Part shown: piece after piece, positions 41,974 to 52,624 of the stretch
Layout of the letters: each line of letters opens with the position of its first letter
Numbering within the stretch: the first letter of the stretch is position 1
From: Candidatus Pullilachnospira intestinigallinarum
GTDB lineage: Bacteria; Bacillota; Clostridia; Lachnospirales; Lachnospiraceae
DNA: 64,000 nt
Direction: 5' to 3'
Assembly (NCBI GenBank): GCA_018711275.1
Contig: DVIN01000003.1
Coordinates: 1 to 64,000 of the forward strand
Translations under genes and position numbers: made by a program
The notes under the pieces: model-generated
What the model saw: the letters and a program-made list of their open reading frames with translations, nothing else
Databases searched by the model: none
Told to the model about the DNA's origin: nothing

Positions 41974-43122
41974 TCAGCCCATTTTCCGGGCACCGTCATT
42001 TTCCAGAAAGCCTTCCAGCTTCTTTTTCTTGAATTCCCGGTAACGGCCTTCCTCAATAGCCTGGCGGATCTCCTCCATCAGATGATTGTAAAAATACAGA
42101 TTGTGAAGGACGCAGAGTCGCATTCCCAGCATCTCCTTCGCTTTCAGCAGATGACGGATATACGCCCTGCTGTAATGGCGGCAGGCAGGACAGCCGCAGC
42201 CCTCCTCAATGGGCCGTTCATCCAGTTCGTACTTCGCGTTGAACAGATTTCTCTTCCCCTGACTGGTATACACATGACCGTGGCGTCCGTTTCTGGAAGG
42301 ATACACACAGTCGAAGAAATCCACTCCCCGGTCCACAGCCTCCAGAATATTGGCGGGTGTTCCCACGCCCATCAGATACACCGGTTTTTCTCTGGGAAGT
42401 TCCGGAACTGTCACATCCAGAATCCGGTACATCTCCTCATGGGATTCTCCCACTGCCAGACCGCCCACCGCATAGCCGTCCAGATCCAGCCGGCGGATCT
42501 GACGGGCGTGTTCGATACGGATATCCTCGTAGATGGCCCCCTGATTAATGCCGAAAAGCATCTGATGGGGATTGACGGTATCCGCAAGGCTATTGAGCCG
42601 GTTCATCTCGTCCCTGCACCGCGCCAGCCAGCGGGTGGTACGGGCCACTGAATTTTCCACATAGCTGCGGTCAGCCACACTGGATGGACATTCATCAAAG
42701 GCCATGGCGATGGTGGAGCCCAGATTGGACTGAATCTGCATGCTCTCCTCCGGTCCCATGAAAATCTTTCTTCCGTCGATGTGAGAGTTGAAGTACACAC
42801 CTTCCTCTTTGATTTTCCGCAGACCGGCCAGAGAAAACACCTGAAATCCACCGGAATCCGTAAGAATGGGACGTTCCCAGTTCATAAAACGGTGCAGTCC
42901 TCCCAGTTTCCGGATCACCTGATCGCCGGGACGTACATGGAGATGATAGGTGTTGGACAGCTCCACCTGGGTGCCGATTTCATAAAGGTCCATGGTGGAC
43001 ACCGCTCCTTTAATGGCGGCAGCGGTACCCACGTTCATAAACACCGGAGTCTGGATGGTTCCGTGAACCGTAGTCAGCTGCGCTCTTTTGGCCCGCCCGT
43101 CCTCTGCCAGAATTTTATACAT
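41974..43122 (-). CDS. tgt: Queuine/preQ1 tRNA-guanine transglycosylase
   Basis: Exchanges the wobble guanine of GUN-anticodon tRNAs for the queuosine precursor preQ1. 382 residues from ATG 43122 (MYKILAEDGRAKRAQL) behind AGAGGAG; 45 extra codons in the track are upstream DNA. Nucleophile region PILTDSGGFQVFSL, second aspartate in DCVYPSRNGRHG, and the zinc site CGCPACRHYSRAYIRHLL ... LHNL. Own promoter. Confidence 0.95.
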   Translation of the reverse strand: MYKILAEDGRAKRAQLTTVHGTIQTPVFMNVGTAAAIKGAVSTMDLYEIGTQVELSNTYHLHVRPGDQVIRKLGGLHRFMNWERPILTDSGGFQVFSLAGLRKIKEEGVYFNSHIDGRKIFMGPEESMQIQSNLGSTIAMAFDECPSSVADRSYVENSVARTTRWLARCRDEMNRLNSLADTVNPHQMLFGINQGAIYEDIRIEHARQIRRLDLDGYAVGGLAVGESHEEMYRILDVTVPELPREKPVYLMGVGTPANILEAVDRGVDFFDCVYPSRNGRHGHVYTSQGKRNLFNAKYELDERPIEEGCGCPACRHYSRAYIRHLLKAKEMLGMRLCVLHNLYFYNHLMEEIRQAIEEGRYREFKKKKLEGFLENDGARKMG

Positions 43123-43216
43123 AAACACTACTCCTCTTTCATGACATTTGCAACCGTCTCGCCTTCCGGCATCTCCGACACAGCAGAAGGCAAACTTGTC
43201 ACAGACATTCTTATCC

Positions 43217-43245
43217 AGTATACTCTTCCCCGGAAGATTTTTCAA
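43217..43245 (-). promoter_or_regulatory. Promoter of tgt
   Basis: Minus-strand TTGAAA and TATACT separated by 17 nt. Confidence 0.65.
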
Positions 43246-43267
43246 GATTTTTAGCAATTTTTAATCA

Positions 43268-43296
43268 TTGCCATCTGTCTGAAAGTGTCGTATAAT
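43268..43296 (+). promoter_or_regulatory. Promoter of the activase gene
   Basis: TTGCCA and TATAAT separated by 17 nt, giving a leader of about 175 nt before the ribosome binding site. The 43123-43472 gap (350 nt) otherwise holds only the tgt promoter and the leader; no credible ORF. Confidence 0.7.
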
Positions 43297-43388
43297 CGTT
43301 ATCTGGAAATGGATCTTTCATTTCCTATGTTTATTAAGGCCGAAATGGGAACTGTGCGGACAGAAGCTTCCGCTTTACTCCGGCCGTT

Positions 43389-43423
43389 GCTCTGCCTTTC
43401 CGTTAAAGAAGAACCGGCAGAGC
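43389..43423 (+). other. Hairpin in the leader of the activase mRNA
   Basis: GCTCTGCC pairs with GGCAGAGC over a 19-nt loop, followed by CTGTATTTTGTAAATTTT. It may be a weak attenuator or just a stabilising structure; it matches no riboswitch I know. Confidence 0.4.
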
Positions 43424-43472
43424 CTGTATTTTGTAAATTTTATACCTATCACATAACCACAGAGAAAAGGAG

Positions 43473-46400
43473 GTGGCAGTTATTACTGCTGCAGAAAACA
43501 AAACGACTACATATACCCTGGGAATTGACATTGGTTCCACCACGGTAAAAATCGCCATACTGGATGAGGCTCACAAGCTGCTGTTTTCCGACTATGAGCG
43601 TCATTTTGCCAATATCCAGGAGACACTGGCCGCGCTTCTCGGGAAGGCGCGTCAGAGTCTTGGGGAGCTTACGGTTCATCCGGTGATCACCGGATCCGGC
43701 GGTCTGGCTCTTGCCAACAGTCTTGAAGTTCCCTTCGTTCAGGAAGTGATCGCTGTTTCCACGGCTCTTCAGGAGATTGCGCCGCAGACGGATGTGGCCA
43801 TCGAGCTGGGCGGCGAGGACGCCAAGATCATCTATTTTGAAGGGGGCAACATTGAGCAGCGGATGAACGGTATCTGCGCCGGCGGCACCGGCTCCTTCAT
43901 CGACCAGATGGCATCCCTTCTCCAGACAGACGCCACCGGGCTTAACGAGTACGCGAAAAACTACCGGGCGCTTTACCCCATCGCCGCCCGCTGCGGTGTG
44001 TTTGCAAAATCTGATATCCAGCCGCTCATCAACGACGGCGCCACCAAGGAAGACCTCTCCGCCTCTATTTTTCAGGCGGTGGTCAATCAGACCATCAGCG
44101 GTCTGGCCTGCGGAAAGCCTATCCGTGGACATATCGCGTTTCTGGGAGGACCGCTCCATTTCCTTTCAGAGCTGAAACAGGCGTTTATCCGTACCCTGAA
44201 GCTGGATGACGAACACACCATTGTACCTGAAAATTCCCATCTTTTCGCGGCCATGGGTTCTGCCATGAACGCCAAAGAAGAGGTGACGGTATCTCTCGCC
44301 GAGATGCAGGAACGCCTGTCCGGCACAGTCAAACTGGACTTTGAGGTGGCCCGTATGGAACCGCTGTTTGCCTCCCAGGAGGAGTACGACGCCTTCAACG
44401 AGCGTCAGAGCCAGTACAACGTGGCCACCGCGGATCTTTCCACCTATGAGGGAAACTGCTATCTGGGTATCGACGCCGGCTCCACCACCACCAAGGCAGC
44501 TCTGGTGGGCGAGGACGGCTCTCTGCTGTACTCTTTTTACAGCAACAACAACGGAAGCCCGCTGGCCACCACCATCCGGGCCATTCAGGATATCTATCAG
44601 AAGATGCCCGACACCGCGCGCATCGCCTATTCCTGCTCCACCGGTTACGGGGAGGCGCTGATCAAGGCGGCCCTGCTGCTGGACGAGGGAGAGGTGGAAA
44701 CCGTCTCCCACTACTATGCGGCGGCATTTTTCGACCCCAACGTGGACTGTATCCTGGACATCGGCGGACAGGACATGAAATGCATCAAGATCAAAAACCA
44801 CACGGTGGACAGCGTACAGCTCAACGAAGCCTGTTCCTCCGGCTGCGGCTCCTTCATCGAAACTTTCGCCAAATCCCTGAACTACAGCGTCCAGGATTTC
44901 GCAAAGGCGGCTCTGTTTGCCCAGCACCCCATCGATCTGGGAACCCGCTGTACGGTGTTCATGAACTCCAAGGTGAAACAGGCCCAGAAGGAAGGCGCTT
45001 CCGTGGCGGATATCTCCGCCGGACTGGCCTATTCTGTCATTAAAAATGCCCTTTACAAAGTGATCAAGGTGTCCGACGCTTCCGAGCTGGGACGCCAGAT
45101 CGTGGTGCAGGGCGGAACCTTCTACAATGACGCGGTGCTGCGAAGCTTTGAGAAGATCGCAGGCTGCGAAGCCATCCGACCGGATATCGCCGGCATCATG
45201 GGCGCCTTCGGAGCGGCTCTGATCGCCAGAGAACGGTATGAGGACGGAAAAGAGTCCACCATGCTTCCCATCGAGAAGATCAACAGCCTGAAGTACACCA
45301 CCAGCATGGCCAACTGCAAAGGCTGTACCAACAACTGCCGGCTGACCATCAACCATTTCTCCGGCGGCCGCCAGTATATCAGCGGAAACCGCTGCGAGCG
45401 GGGTATCGGAAAGCAGAAAAACCGGGAAAACATTCCCAACCTGTTCGATTACAAATATAAAAAGCTGTTCGGCTATGAGTCTCTGCCGGCTGACAAAGCC
45501 GTCCGGGGCCAGGTGGGAATTCCCCGGGTGCTGAATATGTTTGAGAATTATCCTTTCTGGCATACCTTCTTTACGAAGCTGAAATACCAGGTGATTCTCT
45601 CCCCCACCTCCACCAGAAAGCTGTATGAGCTGGGCATCGAATCCATTCCCAGTGAATCGGAGTGTTATCCGGCCAAGCTTGCCCACGGCCATGTGACCTG
45701 GCTGATCCGCCAGGGTGTGAAGTTTATCTTCTACCCCTGTATTCCCTATGAGCGGACGGAGTTTCCCGATGCGGTAAACCATTACAACTGCCCCATCGTC
45801 ACCTCCTACGCGGAGAATATCAAAAACAACGTGGATGAGCTGTACGGTTCCTCCATTGTATTTAAAAATCCGTTCCTTCCCTTCACCAACGAGGAGGTGC
45901 TGACCGCCCGGCTGGTGGAAGAGTTCCCCGACATTCCCAAAGAGGAAGTGGAGGCGGCCGCCCATGCAGGCTGGAAGGAAATGGAACATATGCGGAACGA
46001 TATTCGCCGGAAAGGCGAGGAGACTCTGGCATACATGGAGAAAACCGGACGCCGGGGCATCGTGCTGGCAGGCCGTCCCTACCATATCGACCCGGAGATC
46101 CACCACGGCATCCCGGATATGATCAACTCCTATGGGCTGGCAGTGCTGACAGAGGATTCCGTCTCCCACCTGGCTCCCCTGGAGCGGCCGCTGCGGGTCA
46201 ACGACCAGTGGATGTATCACACCCGCCTGTACGCCGCCGCCAATTTTGTAAAGGAACGGGATGATCTGGATCTGATTCAGCTGAACTCCTTCGGCTGCGG
46301 ACTGGACGCCGTCACCACCGACCAGGTACAGGAGATTCTGGCCGACAGCGGAAAGATCTATACCTGCCTGAAGATTGATGAGGTAAACAACCTGGGCGCC

Positions 46401-47741
46401 GCCCGTATCCGGGTACGGTCCCTGCTGGCTGCCATCCGCACCAGAGAAAAACAGCAGGAAAAACGGAAGATCCGCCCCTCTTCCATCAAGAAGGTTCCCT
46501 TCACGGAGGAGATGCGGAAAACCTACACCATCCTGTGCCCGCAGATGTCGCCCATTCATTTCAACATCCTGCAGGCCGGCTTCAATGCCAGCGGCTACCA
46601 CCTGGAGGTGCTGCCCAACGACAACAAAGAAGCCGTGGATGTGGGACTGAAGTATGTGAACAACGACGCCTGCTATCCCTCCCTGATGGTGGTGGGACAG
46701 ATCATGCAGGCCCTGCTCTCCGGAAAGTACGATCTGAACCGGGTGGCGGTAATCATGTCCCAGACGGGAGGCGGCTGCCGGGCATCCAACTATATCGGAT
46801 TTATCCGCCGGGCGCTGAAGAAAGCCGGTATGACGCAGATTCCGGTGATCTCCGTAAACCTGAGCGGTCTGGAGAGCAATCCGGGCTTTAAGATTACTCC
46901 CGGACTGGCCCGCCGTCTGGCTTACGGCGCTATCTTCGGGGATATTCTGATGAAATGTCTCTACCGGATGCGTCCCTACGAGAAGAAACAGGGCTCTGCG
47001 GACCGGCTCCACCGGAAATGGGAAAAGATCTGTATCGAATTTGTGGCCGGTAAACGCATGAGCCACACCCGGTTCAAACAGATCTGCCGCACCATGATCC
47101 GCGATTTCGATCACCTGCCCATCCACGAGGACATGAAAAAGCCCCGGGTGGGAATCGTGGGCGAGATTCTGGTAAAATTCCTTCCGGCTGCCAACAACCA
47201 TCTGGCAGAACTTCTGGAGGAGGAAGGCGCTGAACCCGTTGTACCGGATCTGGTGGACTTCATGAACTACAGCTTCTACAACCAGAACTTCAAGCATGAA
47301 AAACTGGGCTTCAAAAAGAAATCCGCCGTTCTGGGAAATGCCGGCGTGGCCGCCATCAACTGGCTGCGGAAAGCCGCTGCCGAGGAATTTAAAAAGAGCC
47401 GCCACTTTACCCCGCCGGCAGACATCGCTGATCTGGCGAGAATGGCTTCTCCCATCGTGTCTGTGGGAAATCAGACCGGAGAGGGATGGTTCCTGACCGG
47501 AGAAATGATGGAGCTGATCCACGGCGGAGTGAAAAATATCGTTTGTATTCAGCCTTTTGCCTGCCTCCCCAACCATATCGTGGGAAAAGGCGTTATCAAG
47601 GCCATCCGCCGGGAGTATCCGGACGCTAATATCGTGGCCGTGGACTACGACCCGGGCGCTTCCGAGGTAAACCAGCTGAACCGTATCAAGCTGATGCTTT
47701 CCACAGCGGTGAAAAATCTGAATAAACAAAAAGAAGCGTAA
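43473..47741 (+). CDS. Giant 2-hydroxyacyl-CoA dehydratase activase-related protein
   Basis: 1,422 codons. Two BcrAD/BadFG-type ATPase domains in tandem: the first with [10 protein letters not shown] (17-26) and cluster cysteines in [11 protein letters not shown] (Cys135) and [10 protein letters not shown] (Cys174), as in HgdC; the second with [10 protein letters not shown] (about 332) and [11 protein letters not shown]. Cysteine-rich [12 protein letters not shown] opens a DUF2229-like region (about 600-860), and the C-terminal third resembles a dehydratase-subunit fold. Known HgdC-type activases deliver one electron to 2-hydroxyacyl-CoA dehydratases; the role of this long form is not established. 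The first GTG overlaps AAAGGAGG, so the true start is likely downstream: ATT at 43482 has ideal spacing. Monocistronic, strong terminator. Confidence 0.9.
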   Translation: MAVITAAENKTTTYTLGIDIGSTTVKIAILDEAHKLLFSDYERHFANIQETLAALLGKARQSLGELTVHPVITGSGGLALANSLEVPFVQEVIAVSTALQEIAPQTDVAIELGGEDAKIIYFEGGNIEQRMNGICAGGTGSFIDQMASLLQTDATGLNEYAKNYRALYPIAARCGVFAKSDIQPLINDGATKEDLSASIFQAVVNQTISGLACGKPIRGHIAFLGGPLHFLSELKQAFIRTLKLDDEHTIVPENSHLFAAMGSAMNAKEEVTVSLAEMQERLSGTVKLDFEVARMEPLFASQEEYDAFNERQSQYNVATADLSTYEGNCYLGIDAGSTTTKAALVGEDGSLLYSFYSNNNGSPLATTIRAIQDIYQKMPDTARIAYSCSTGYGEALIKAALLLDEGEVETVSHYYAAAFFDPNVDCILDIGGQDMKCIKIKNHTVDSVQLNEACSSGCGSFIETFAKSLNYSVQDFAKAALFAQHPIDLGTRCTVFMNSKVKQAQKEGASVADISAGLAYSVIKNALYKVIKVSDASELGRQIVVQGGTFYNDAVLRSFEKIAGCEAIRPDIAGIMGAFGAALIARERYEDGKESTMLPIEKINSLKYTTSMANCKGCTNNCRLTINHFSGGRQYISGNRCERGIGKQKNRENIPNLFDYKYKKLFGYESLPADKAVRGQVGIPRVLNMFENYPFWHTFFTKLKYQVILSPTSTRKLYELGIESIPSESECYPAKLAHGHVTWLIRQGVKFIFYPCIPYERTEFPDAVNHYNCPIVTSYAENIKNNVDELYGSSIVFKNPFLPFTNEEVLTARLVEEFPDIPKEEVEAAAHAGWKEMEHMRNDIRRKGEETLAYMEKTGRRGIVLAGRPYHIDPEIHHGIPDMINSYGLAVLTEDSVSHLAPLERPLRVNDQWMYHTRLYAAANFVKERDDLDLIQLNSFGCGLDAVTTDQVQEILADSGKIYTCLKIDEVNNLGAARIRVRSLLAAIRTREKQQEKRKIRPSSIKKVPFTEEMRKTYTILCPQMSPIHFNILQAGFNASGYHLEVLPNDNKEAVDVGLKYVNNDACYPSLMVVGQIMQALLSGKYDLNRVAVIMSQTGGGCRASNYIGFIRRALKKAGMTQIPVISVNLSGLESNPGFKITPGLARRLAYGAIFGDILMKCLYRMRPYEKKQGSADRLHRKWEKICIEFVAGKRMSHTRFKQICRTMIRDFDHLPIHEDMKKPRVGIVGEILVKFLPAANNHLAELLEEEGAEPVVPDLVDFMNYSFYNQNFKHEKLGFKKKSAVLGNAGVAAINWLRKAAAEEFKKSRHFTPPADIADLARMASPIVSVGNQTGEGWFLTGEMMELIHGGVKNIVCIQPFACLPNHIVGKGVIKAIRREYPDANIVAVDYDPGASEVNQLNRIKLMLSTAVKNLNKQKEA

Positions 47742-47742
47742 A

Positions 47743-47783
47743 AAAAACCGTCCTGAAAGAATTTTTTTCAGGACGGTTTTTTT
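47743..47783. terminator. Bidirectional terminator after the activase gene
   Basis: AAAAACCGTCCTGAA pairs with TTCAGGACGGTTTTT, flanked by A-runs and T-runs on both sides, so it can serve both strands. Confidence 0.92.
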
Positions 47784-47876
47784 ATGCGCTTTACAGTTGG
47801 TTTCCTGTGTTTTGCAATTAACAAATGGCCGATAATCCGCCGCGCGCCTTAGTGATACCGCTTTCCGGCATGCGTC

Positions 47877-49496
47877 TCAGGCAAAGATCTTCAACGGCCG
47901 CAGCACCTTCACCACATAGGAACCCATGGGGAACCGGCGCATCTGCTCTTCCGTGACGCCGGTGATCTTCACAAAAAGAATCAGATATACCGGCACTGCC
48001 AGCAAAATGGCCACGGCCAGGCAGACAATCCGCACCGGGAGCAGCAGATGCAGGCCGTAGTAGGCGATCCAGGCCACCACCCCCATACCGGCGGCAGCTC
48101 CCAGAGGCTTCAGATAATCATTCCGGAAGTCATTCTTGTGTCCCAGATACTTTCTCAGTGACATGGCATTCAGGAAACACATGCTGAGAGCAAAAACAAT
48201 GGTAGCCGCCAGCACGGAAAAAATGCCCGCCTGCGGAAACAGGAAGGTCACCACAGCCACCACAGCCAGATTCAGCACCAGGGAAATGGCCGCGTTGCGA
48301 AGCGGGATCTTCGGCTTTCCGATGGCCTGCAGCACACCATTGGTGATGGTGGACAGAGCAGAAAAAATCACGGACACGGATCCTGCCGCCAGCAGCTGTC
48401 CGGACAGTTCGCCGCTTTCCGGAAACAGGGTCTTCACAATAGGGAAGGCCAGTACCGACAGGCCCACCGCCGCCGGAATACACAGAAACATGGTCAGGCG
48501 GATTCCCTCATTGATTTTTCCGTTGGCCTTCTCAAAGGAGCCGGTGGCATACAGGGAGGAAATCTCCGGCATCATGGCCGAAGAAGTGGCACTGGAGAGA
48601 GCCAGCGGAATATTGATCAGGGAAATATAATAGTTGCTGTACTCCCCCCACTGTTCACTGATCAGCCTGGCGTCCATATTGGCGTGTCCCATGATATTGG
48701 AGAACAGAATACTGTCCAGGTAGCTGCTGGCATTGTACACAAACGTGTTGAAAATGATGGGCGTTACCATCAATATGATGATCTTGAAAACCTGCCCGTA
48801 GGACTCTTCCTGGGGATGCCGGTCTCTCGCCACCTGATGCCGGATGGTTTTCCGGTTCAGCAGGTAGACGAAAAGCATGAAAAGCAGTCCCACCGCCACG
48901 CCGGCCCCGGTTCCCAAGGTTCCTCCCGCCGCTCCCCAGATGGCCGTGGTTTCCTCATCGGTGGCAAAACTGGCAATCAGCAGCCAGGCGGCAGCCACAC
49001 TGACCACCGCGTTGGCGATCTGTTCCAGCACCTGGGAAACTGAAGTGGGGAGCATGGTGTCATGAGCCTGAAAATAGCCCCGCAGCACGCCCAGGATGGC
49101 GGAGAGGAAAATGGTGGGGGCCAGAATCCGAAGAGCCGGCAGAGCATTCGGCTGATTGGCCGGCAGCAGATATCTTCCGAAGAAGAAGGCCACCAGAGCC
49201 GCCAGACCGCCCACCACCGCGCCGTAAATCAACGCGCCGTAAAATACCTTCTGGGCATTCCGGTACTGCTTCAGGGCCAGCCGCTCCGAAATCACTTTGG
49301 ACACCGCCATGGGAATGCTGTAGGAAGAGATCAGCAGCAGAATCACATAGACGTTGTTGGCAAATCCATAATAGCCCATTCCCTCATTCCCCACGATGAC
49401 GCCCAGCGGACTTTTGTAGAGGAGTCCGATCACCCGGGAGATCAGGGTGGCGATCATGAGAAACGAGGCGTTTTTCACAAATGTATTTTTACTCAT
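47877..49496 (-). CDS. MurJ/SpoVB-like lipid flippase (MOP superfamily)
   Basis: 539 residues with about 14 membrane segments. N-terminal NASFLMIATLISRVIGLLYKSPL and GMGYYGFANNVY place it in the polysaccharide-biosynthesis/SpoVB branch, near YtgP of Bacillus subtilis, a lipid II flippase. It would move undecaprenyl-linked wall precursors across the membrane. Whether it is the main MurJ or a polymer-specific flippase is not decidable here; no polysaccharide cluster is adjacent. The ribosome binding site is weak (AAAGGA about 15 nt upstream). Confidence 0.86.
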   Translation of the reverse strand: MSKNTFVKNASFLMIATLISRVIGLLYKSPLGVIVGNEGMGYYGFANNVYVILLLISSYSIPMAVSKVISERLALKQYRNAQKVFYGALIYGAVVGGLAALVAFFFGRYLLPANQPNALPALRILAPTIFLSAILGVLRGYFQAHDTMLPTSVSQVLEQIANAVVSVAAAWLLIASFATDEETTAIWGAAGGTLGTGAGVAVGLLFMLFVYLLNRKTIRHQVARDRHPQEESYGQVFKIIILMVTPIIFNTFVYNASSYLDSILFSNIMGHANMDARLISEQWGEYSNYYISLINIPLALSSATSSAMMPEISSLYATGSFEKANGKINEGIRLTMFLCIPAAVGLSVLAFPIVKTLFPESGELSGQLLAAGSVSVIFSALSTITNGVLQAIGKPKIPLRNAAISLVLNLAVVAVVTFLFPQAGIFSVLAATIVFALSMCFLNAMSLRKYLGHKNDFRNDYLKPLGAAAGMGVVAWIAYYGLHLLLPVRIVCLAVAILLAVPVYLILFVKITGVTEEQMRRFPMGSYVVKVLRPLKIFA

Positions 49497-49520
49497 GGTT
49501 GTTCCGTTAAAATCCTTTCT

Positions 49521-50210
49521 TCATCGGTCCACATTCTCAATCTGCCAGTCGATGGGCGTCATTCCGTGGCTTTCCAGCCATTCATTGGTGCGGCTGAAAG
49601 GCCGGCTTCCGAAAAAGCCCCGGAAAGCCGACAGGGGACTGGGATGAGGCGACTCAATGATCAGATGCTTCTTCGGATCCAGCATGCTCTTTTTGGCCTG
49701 AGCCGGACGCCCCCAGAGGATAAAAACCATGGGCCGGTCCTGAGCCGCCAGCACCCGGATGGCCGCGTCGGTAAACTCTTCCCATCCGATCCCCCGGTGA
49801 GAGTTGGGCTGATGCGCCCGCACGGTCAGCACTGTGTTCAGCAGCAGAACCCCCTGACGGGCCCATTTTTCCAGATAGCCGTTGTTGGGAATATAACAGC
49901 CCAGATCGTTTTCCAGTTCCTGGTAGATATTCATCAGCGAGGGCGGAATCTCCACATCCGGCTTCACGGAAAAGCTGAGGCCGTGGGCCTGTCCATCCCC
50001 GTGGTAGGGATCTTGCCCCAGGATCACCACCTTCACCTGATCCAGCGGCGTGAAATGAAAGGCGTTGAAAATATCATCCCCGGCAGGGAAGATTTTATGT
50101 GTGGCATATTCCTGTCCCACCGTCTGAAACAGTTTCTTGTAATAGGGTTTGTGAAATTCCCCTTCCAGGGCTTTCGCCCACGCGCCTGTAATCGGAGGCA
50201 TCCCGGTCAC
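49521..50210 (-). CDS. ung: Uracil-DNA glycosylase (family 1)
   Basis: 229 residues. Removes uracil from DNA. Catalytic [18 protein letters not shown] with the water-activating aspartate, and the closing motif [20 protein letters not shown]. The ATG overlaps the hisF stop by 4 nt (ATGA), and its site AAGGGAG lies in the hisF end, so expression is coupled to hisF. Confidence 0.96.
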   Translation of the reverse strand: MTGMPPITGAWAKALEGEFHKPYYKKLFQTVGQEYATHKIFPAGDDIFNAFHFTPLDQVKVVILGQDPYHGDGQAHGLSFSVKPDVEIPPSLMNIYQELENDLGCYIPNNGYLEKWARQGVLLLNTVLTVRAHQPNSHRGIGWEEFTDAAIRVLAAQDRPMVFILWGRPAQAKKSMLDPKKHLIIESPHPSPLSAFRGFFGSRPFSRTNEWLESHGMTPIDWQIENVDR

Positions 50211-50983
50211 GCTCCCTTCCCGGGCAGCCGGACAGGGATCCCCCTGGCTGCCAGATATTCCTTTACTTCCCGGATCTCCAGTTCTTTATAGTGGAACAGG
50301 GAAGCCGCCAGCGCCGCATCCGCGCCGCCCTCCGTCAGCGCATCGGCAAAATGGGAAAGGGTTCCCGCCCCGCCGGAGGCAATTACCGGGATGGACACCG
50401 CATCCGCAACCGCCCTGGTCAGCGGGATATCATAACCGGCTTTGGTGCCGTCGCAGTCCATACTGGTCAGCAGGATCTCTCCCGCTCCCAGCGCCTCTGC
50501 CTGGCGGGCCCACGCCACCGCGTCGATCCCCATGTCCACCCGGCCTCCGTTCTTATAAATGTTCCAGCCGGAACCGTCAGGACGCCGCTTGGCGTCGATG
50601 GCCACCACCACGCACTGGCTGCCAAACTTGTCCGCCGCCTCCCGGATCAGCTGAGGACGCATGATGGCAGAGGAATTGATGGAAATCTTGTCGGCGCCTT
50701 CCCGAAGCAGCACCTTGAAATCCTCCACGGTACGGATCCCCCCGCCCACCGTAAAAGGAATAAACACATTGGCCGCCACAGCCCGCACCATGTCCACCAC
50801 CGTATTCCGGTTATCGGAGGAGGCGGTGATATCCAGAAATACCACCTCATCCGCCCCGGCCCGGTCGTAGGCGCGCGCGATCTCCACCGGATCCCCGGCA
50901 TCTTTTAAATTTACAAAATTGACTCCTTTGACCACCCGGCCGTTGTTCACGTCCAGGCAGGGAATGATTCGTTTCGTCAGCAT
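50207..50983 (-). CDS. hisF: Imidazole glycerol phosphate synthase, cyclase subunit
   Basis: 258 residues from ATG 50983 ([12 protein letters not shown]) behind GAAGGAGG. TIM barrel with catalytic aspartates in [16 protein letters not shown] and [15 protein letters not shown], and phosphate loops [10 protein letters not shown] and [11 protein letters not shown]. With HisH it makes imidazole glycerol phosphate in histidine synthesis. Only hisH and hisF are present here; the other his genes are elsewhere. Confidence 0.97.
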   Translation of the reverse strand: MLTKRIIPCLDVNNGRVVKGVNFVNLKDAGDPVEIARAYDRAGADEVVFLDITASSDNRNTVVDMVRAVAANVFIPFTVGGGIRTVEDFKVLLREGADKISINSSAIMRPQLIREAADKFGSQCVVVAIDAKRRPDGSGWNIYKNGGRVDMGIDAVAWARQAEALGAGEILLTSMDCDGTKAGYDIPLTRAVADAVSIPVIASGGAGTLSHFADALTEGGADAALAASLFHYKELEIREVKEYLAARGIPVRLPGKGA

Positions 50984-50984
50984 A

Positions 50985-51608
50985 TTACCGGCCTCCTTCG
51001 GCACAGATGGCCGCAAAATTTTTCAGAATCTGCAGTCCCACATTCGAACTTTTCTCCGGATGGAACTGGCAGGCAAAGACATTTCCCTTCTCCACCGACG
51101 CGTGAATCTCGGTTCCGTACCGGGTTGCCGCCGTGACGATGGAGGGATCCTCCGCCTTCAGGTAATAGGAATGGACAAAATACACATAGGAGTGTTCCTC
51201 CACTCCCGCAAACAGTCTGCCCGGATGGGGAAAGGTGATGTCGTTCCAGCCCATGTGAGGAATCTTCCGTCCTTCCCCTGCCGGAATCCGGAGGATCTTT
51301 CCGGGAAGCAGGCCAAGCCCCTTCACCCCGGGGCTCTCCTCGCTGCTCTCAAAAAGCAGCTGCAGGCCCAGACAGATACCAAGAAACGGCGTTCCCTGAC
51401 CGGTCACCCGGCGGATCACCTCCACCAGTCCGAACCGGTGCAGATTCTCCATGGCGTCCCCGAAGCTTCCCACCCCCGGCAGGATCACGCCGTCCGCTCC
51501 GCAGATCTCATCGGGATCGCGGGTCACCACCGTCTCCTGTCCCAGAAGCTGCAGTGCTTTTTCCACACTTTTCATATTTCCTGCGTCGTAATCAATCAGT
51601 GCTATCAT
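50985..51608 (-). CDS. hisH: Imidazole glycerol phosphate synthase, glutamine amidotransferase subunit
   Basis: 207 residues from ATG 51608 ([12 protein letters not shown]) behind GAGGAG. Class I amidotransferase with nucleophile in [11 protein letters not shown], the H-E pair in CQFHPEKS, and the HisH-typical [15 protein letters not shown] start. Supplies ammonia to HisF. One nucleotide separates its stop from hisF. Confidence 0.97.
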   Translation of the reverse strand: MIALIDYDAGNMKSVEKALQLLGQETVVTRDPDEICGADGVILPGVGSFGDAMENLHRFGLVEVIRRVTGQGTPFLGICLGLQLLFESSEESPGVKGLGLLPGKILRIPAGEGRKIPHMGWNDITFPHPGRLFAGVEEHSYVYFVHSYYLKAEDPSIVTAATRYGTEIHASVEKGNVFACQFHPEKSSNVGLQILKNFAAICAEGGR

Positions 51609-51672
51609 TGGATACTCCTCGCGTTTAAGCAAAAGTCGTCAAAAAATTTCATTCATTAGTTTACCACAATTT

Positions 51673-52449
51673 TCATCCCAGCGCCACATCTAATATCATC
51701 ATCAAAAGGAATCCCAGGCAGAAGCCGCAGGTTCCCCCGTGCCGCCTTTTATTCCGCATGGCCGCAGGAATCAGTTCTTCCAGCACCACACAGAACATTG
51801 CGCCGGCGGAAAAGGCCAGCAGATATGGCAGAAGCGGCGTAAGCCGGGCAGCCAGAAGAAGCATCAGCGAACCTGCCGCCGGCTCCGGAATTCCGGAAAG
51901 CACACCTTTTAAAAAGGCTGTTATTCTTTTCTCTCCTCCCGATCTGGCAGGCAGCGCCACAATAAATCCCTCCGGCAGATTCTGTACGGCCACCCCTGCC
52001 GATAAGGCAAGAGCGGAGGCTGCCGCCGCCTGATGGGGACTGGCCATCACCGCGGCTAAAGCCGCGCCCACGGATAGCCCCTCGGGAATATTGTGGATGA
52101 CCACGGCCAACGTCATCAGGCTTCTCTGGCCCCGCCGGACGCCGGGACAGGGTTTCCCCTTTTCCTCCAGATACCGTACCAGGGCGTCAGTGGCCGCAAG
52201 GAACGCCACGCCCCCAAGGAATCCCACCGCCGCCGGAACAAAAGCGAACATTTCCATCCAGGAGGCCTGCTCCATGGCGGGAATCAGCAGGGACCAGATG
52301 GAGGCCGCCGTCATTACGCCGGCCGCAAACCCCAGCATCACCTGTTCTGCCAGCGGGCGGAGGCTGCTTTTCATGAAAAAGATAAAGGCTGCTCCCAGAG
52401 AGGTGCCGAAAAAGGGAAGGAGCAGTCCGAAGGTCAGAAGAAGATTCAT
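51673..52449 (-). CDS. ZIP-family metal transporter (GufA-like)
   Basis: 258 residues from ATG 52449 (MNLLLTFGLLLPF) behind AGGATGA. About eight membrane helices. The metal-binding helices carry VVIHNIPEGLSVGAAL and VQNLPEGFIVALP, the two H/N-x-P-E-G motifs of ZIP proteins, plus VVLEELIPAA. Imports zinc or related divalent metals. Monocistronic; the next genes on this strand begin 64 nt away. Confidence 0.93.
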   Translation of the reverse strand: MNLLLTFGLLLPFFGTSLGAAFIFFMKSSLRPLAEQVMLGFAAGVMTAASIWSLLIPAMEQASWMEMFAFVPAAVGFLGGVAFLAATDALVRYLEEKGKPCPGVRRGQRSLMTLAVVIHNIPEGLSVGAALAAVMASPHQAAAASALALSAGVAVQNLPEGFIVALPARSGGEKRITAFLKGVLSGIPEPAAGSLMLLLAARLTPLLPYLLAFSAGAMFCVVLEELIPAAMRNKRRHGGTCGFCLGFLLMMILDVALG

Positions 52450-52565
52450 GGAATCATCCTGGAAAATGTTGTCACTTTCAGTATATGCCGTTCGCATTTC
52501 TTTCGTTAAAAAGAACTGTGATTCTGACGCGTTTCACACCGTGCCTTATTTCCTTTCTGTCGGCA

Positions 52566-52594
52566 TGGACACCGCCATTTTTTTCTGCTATAAT
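52566..52594 (+). promoter_or_regulatory. Promoter of the nucleotidyltransferase gene
   Basis: TGGACA and TATAAT separated by 17 nt. Confidence 0.6.
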
Positions 52595-52624
52595 GATTCC
52601 GATTTATGAAGGAGAATTTTATTT

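Noticed and set aside
43285-43548. 87-codon ORF in the activase leader
   Set aside because: It starts inside the promoter region, lacks a ribosome binding site and runs out of frame into the activase gene.
44166-47729. 1,187-codon minus-strand ORF opposite the activase gene
   Set aside because: Antisense shadow of a GC-rich gene, with no start signal and no recognisable domain.
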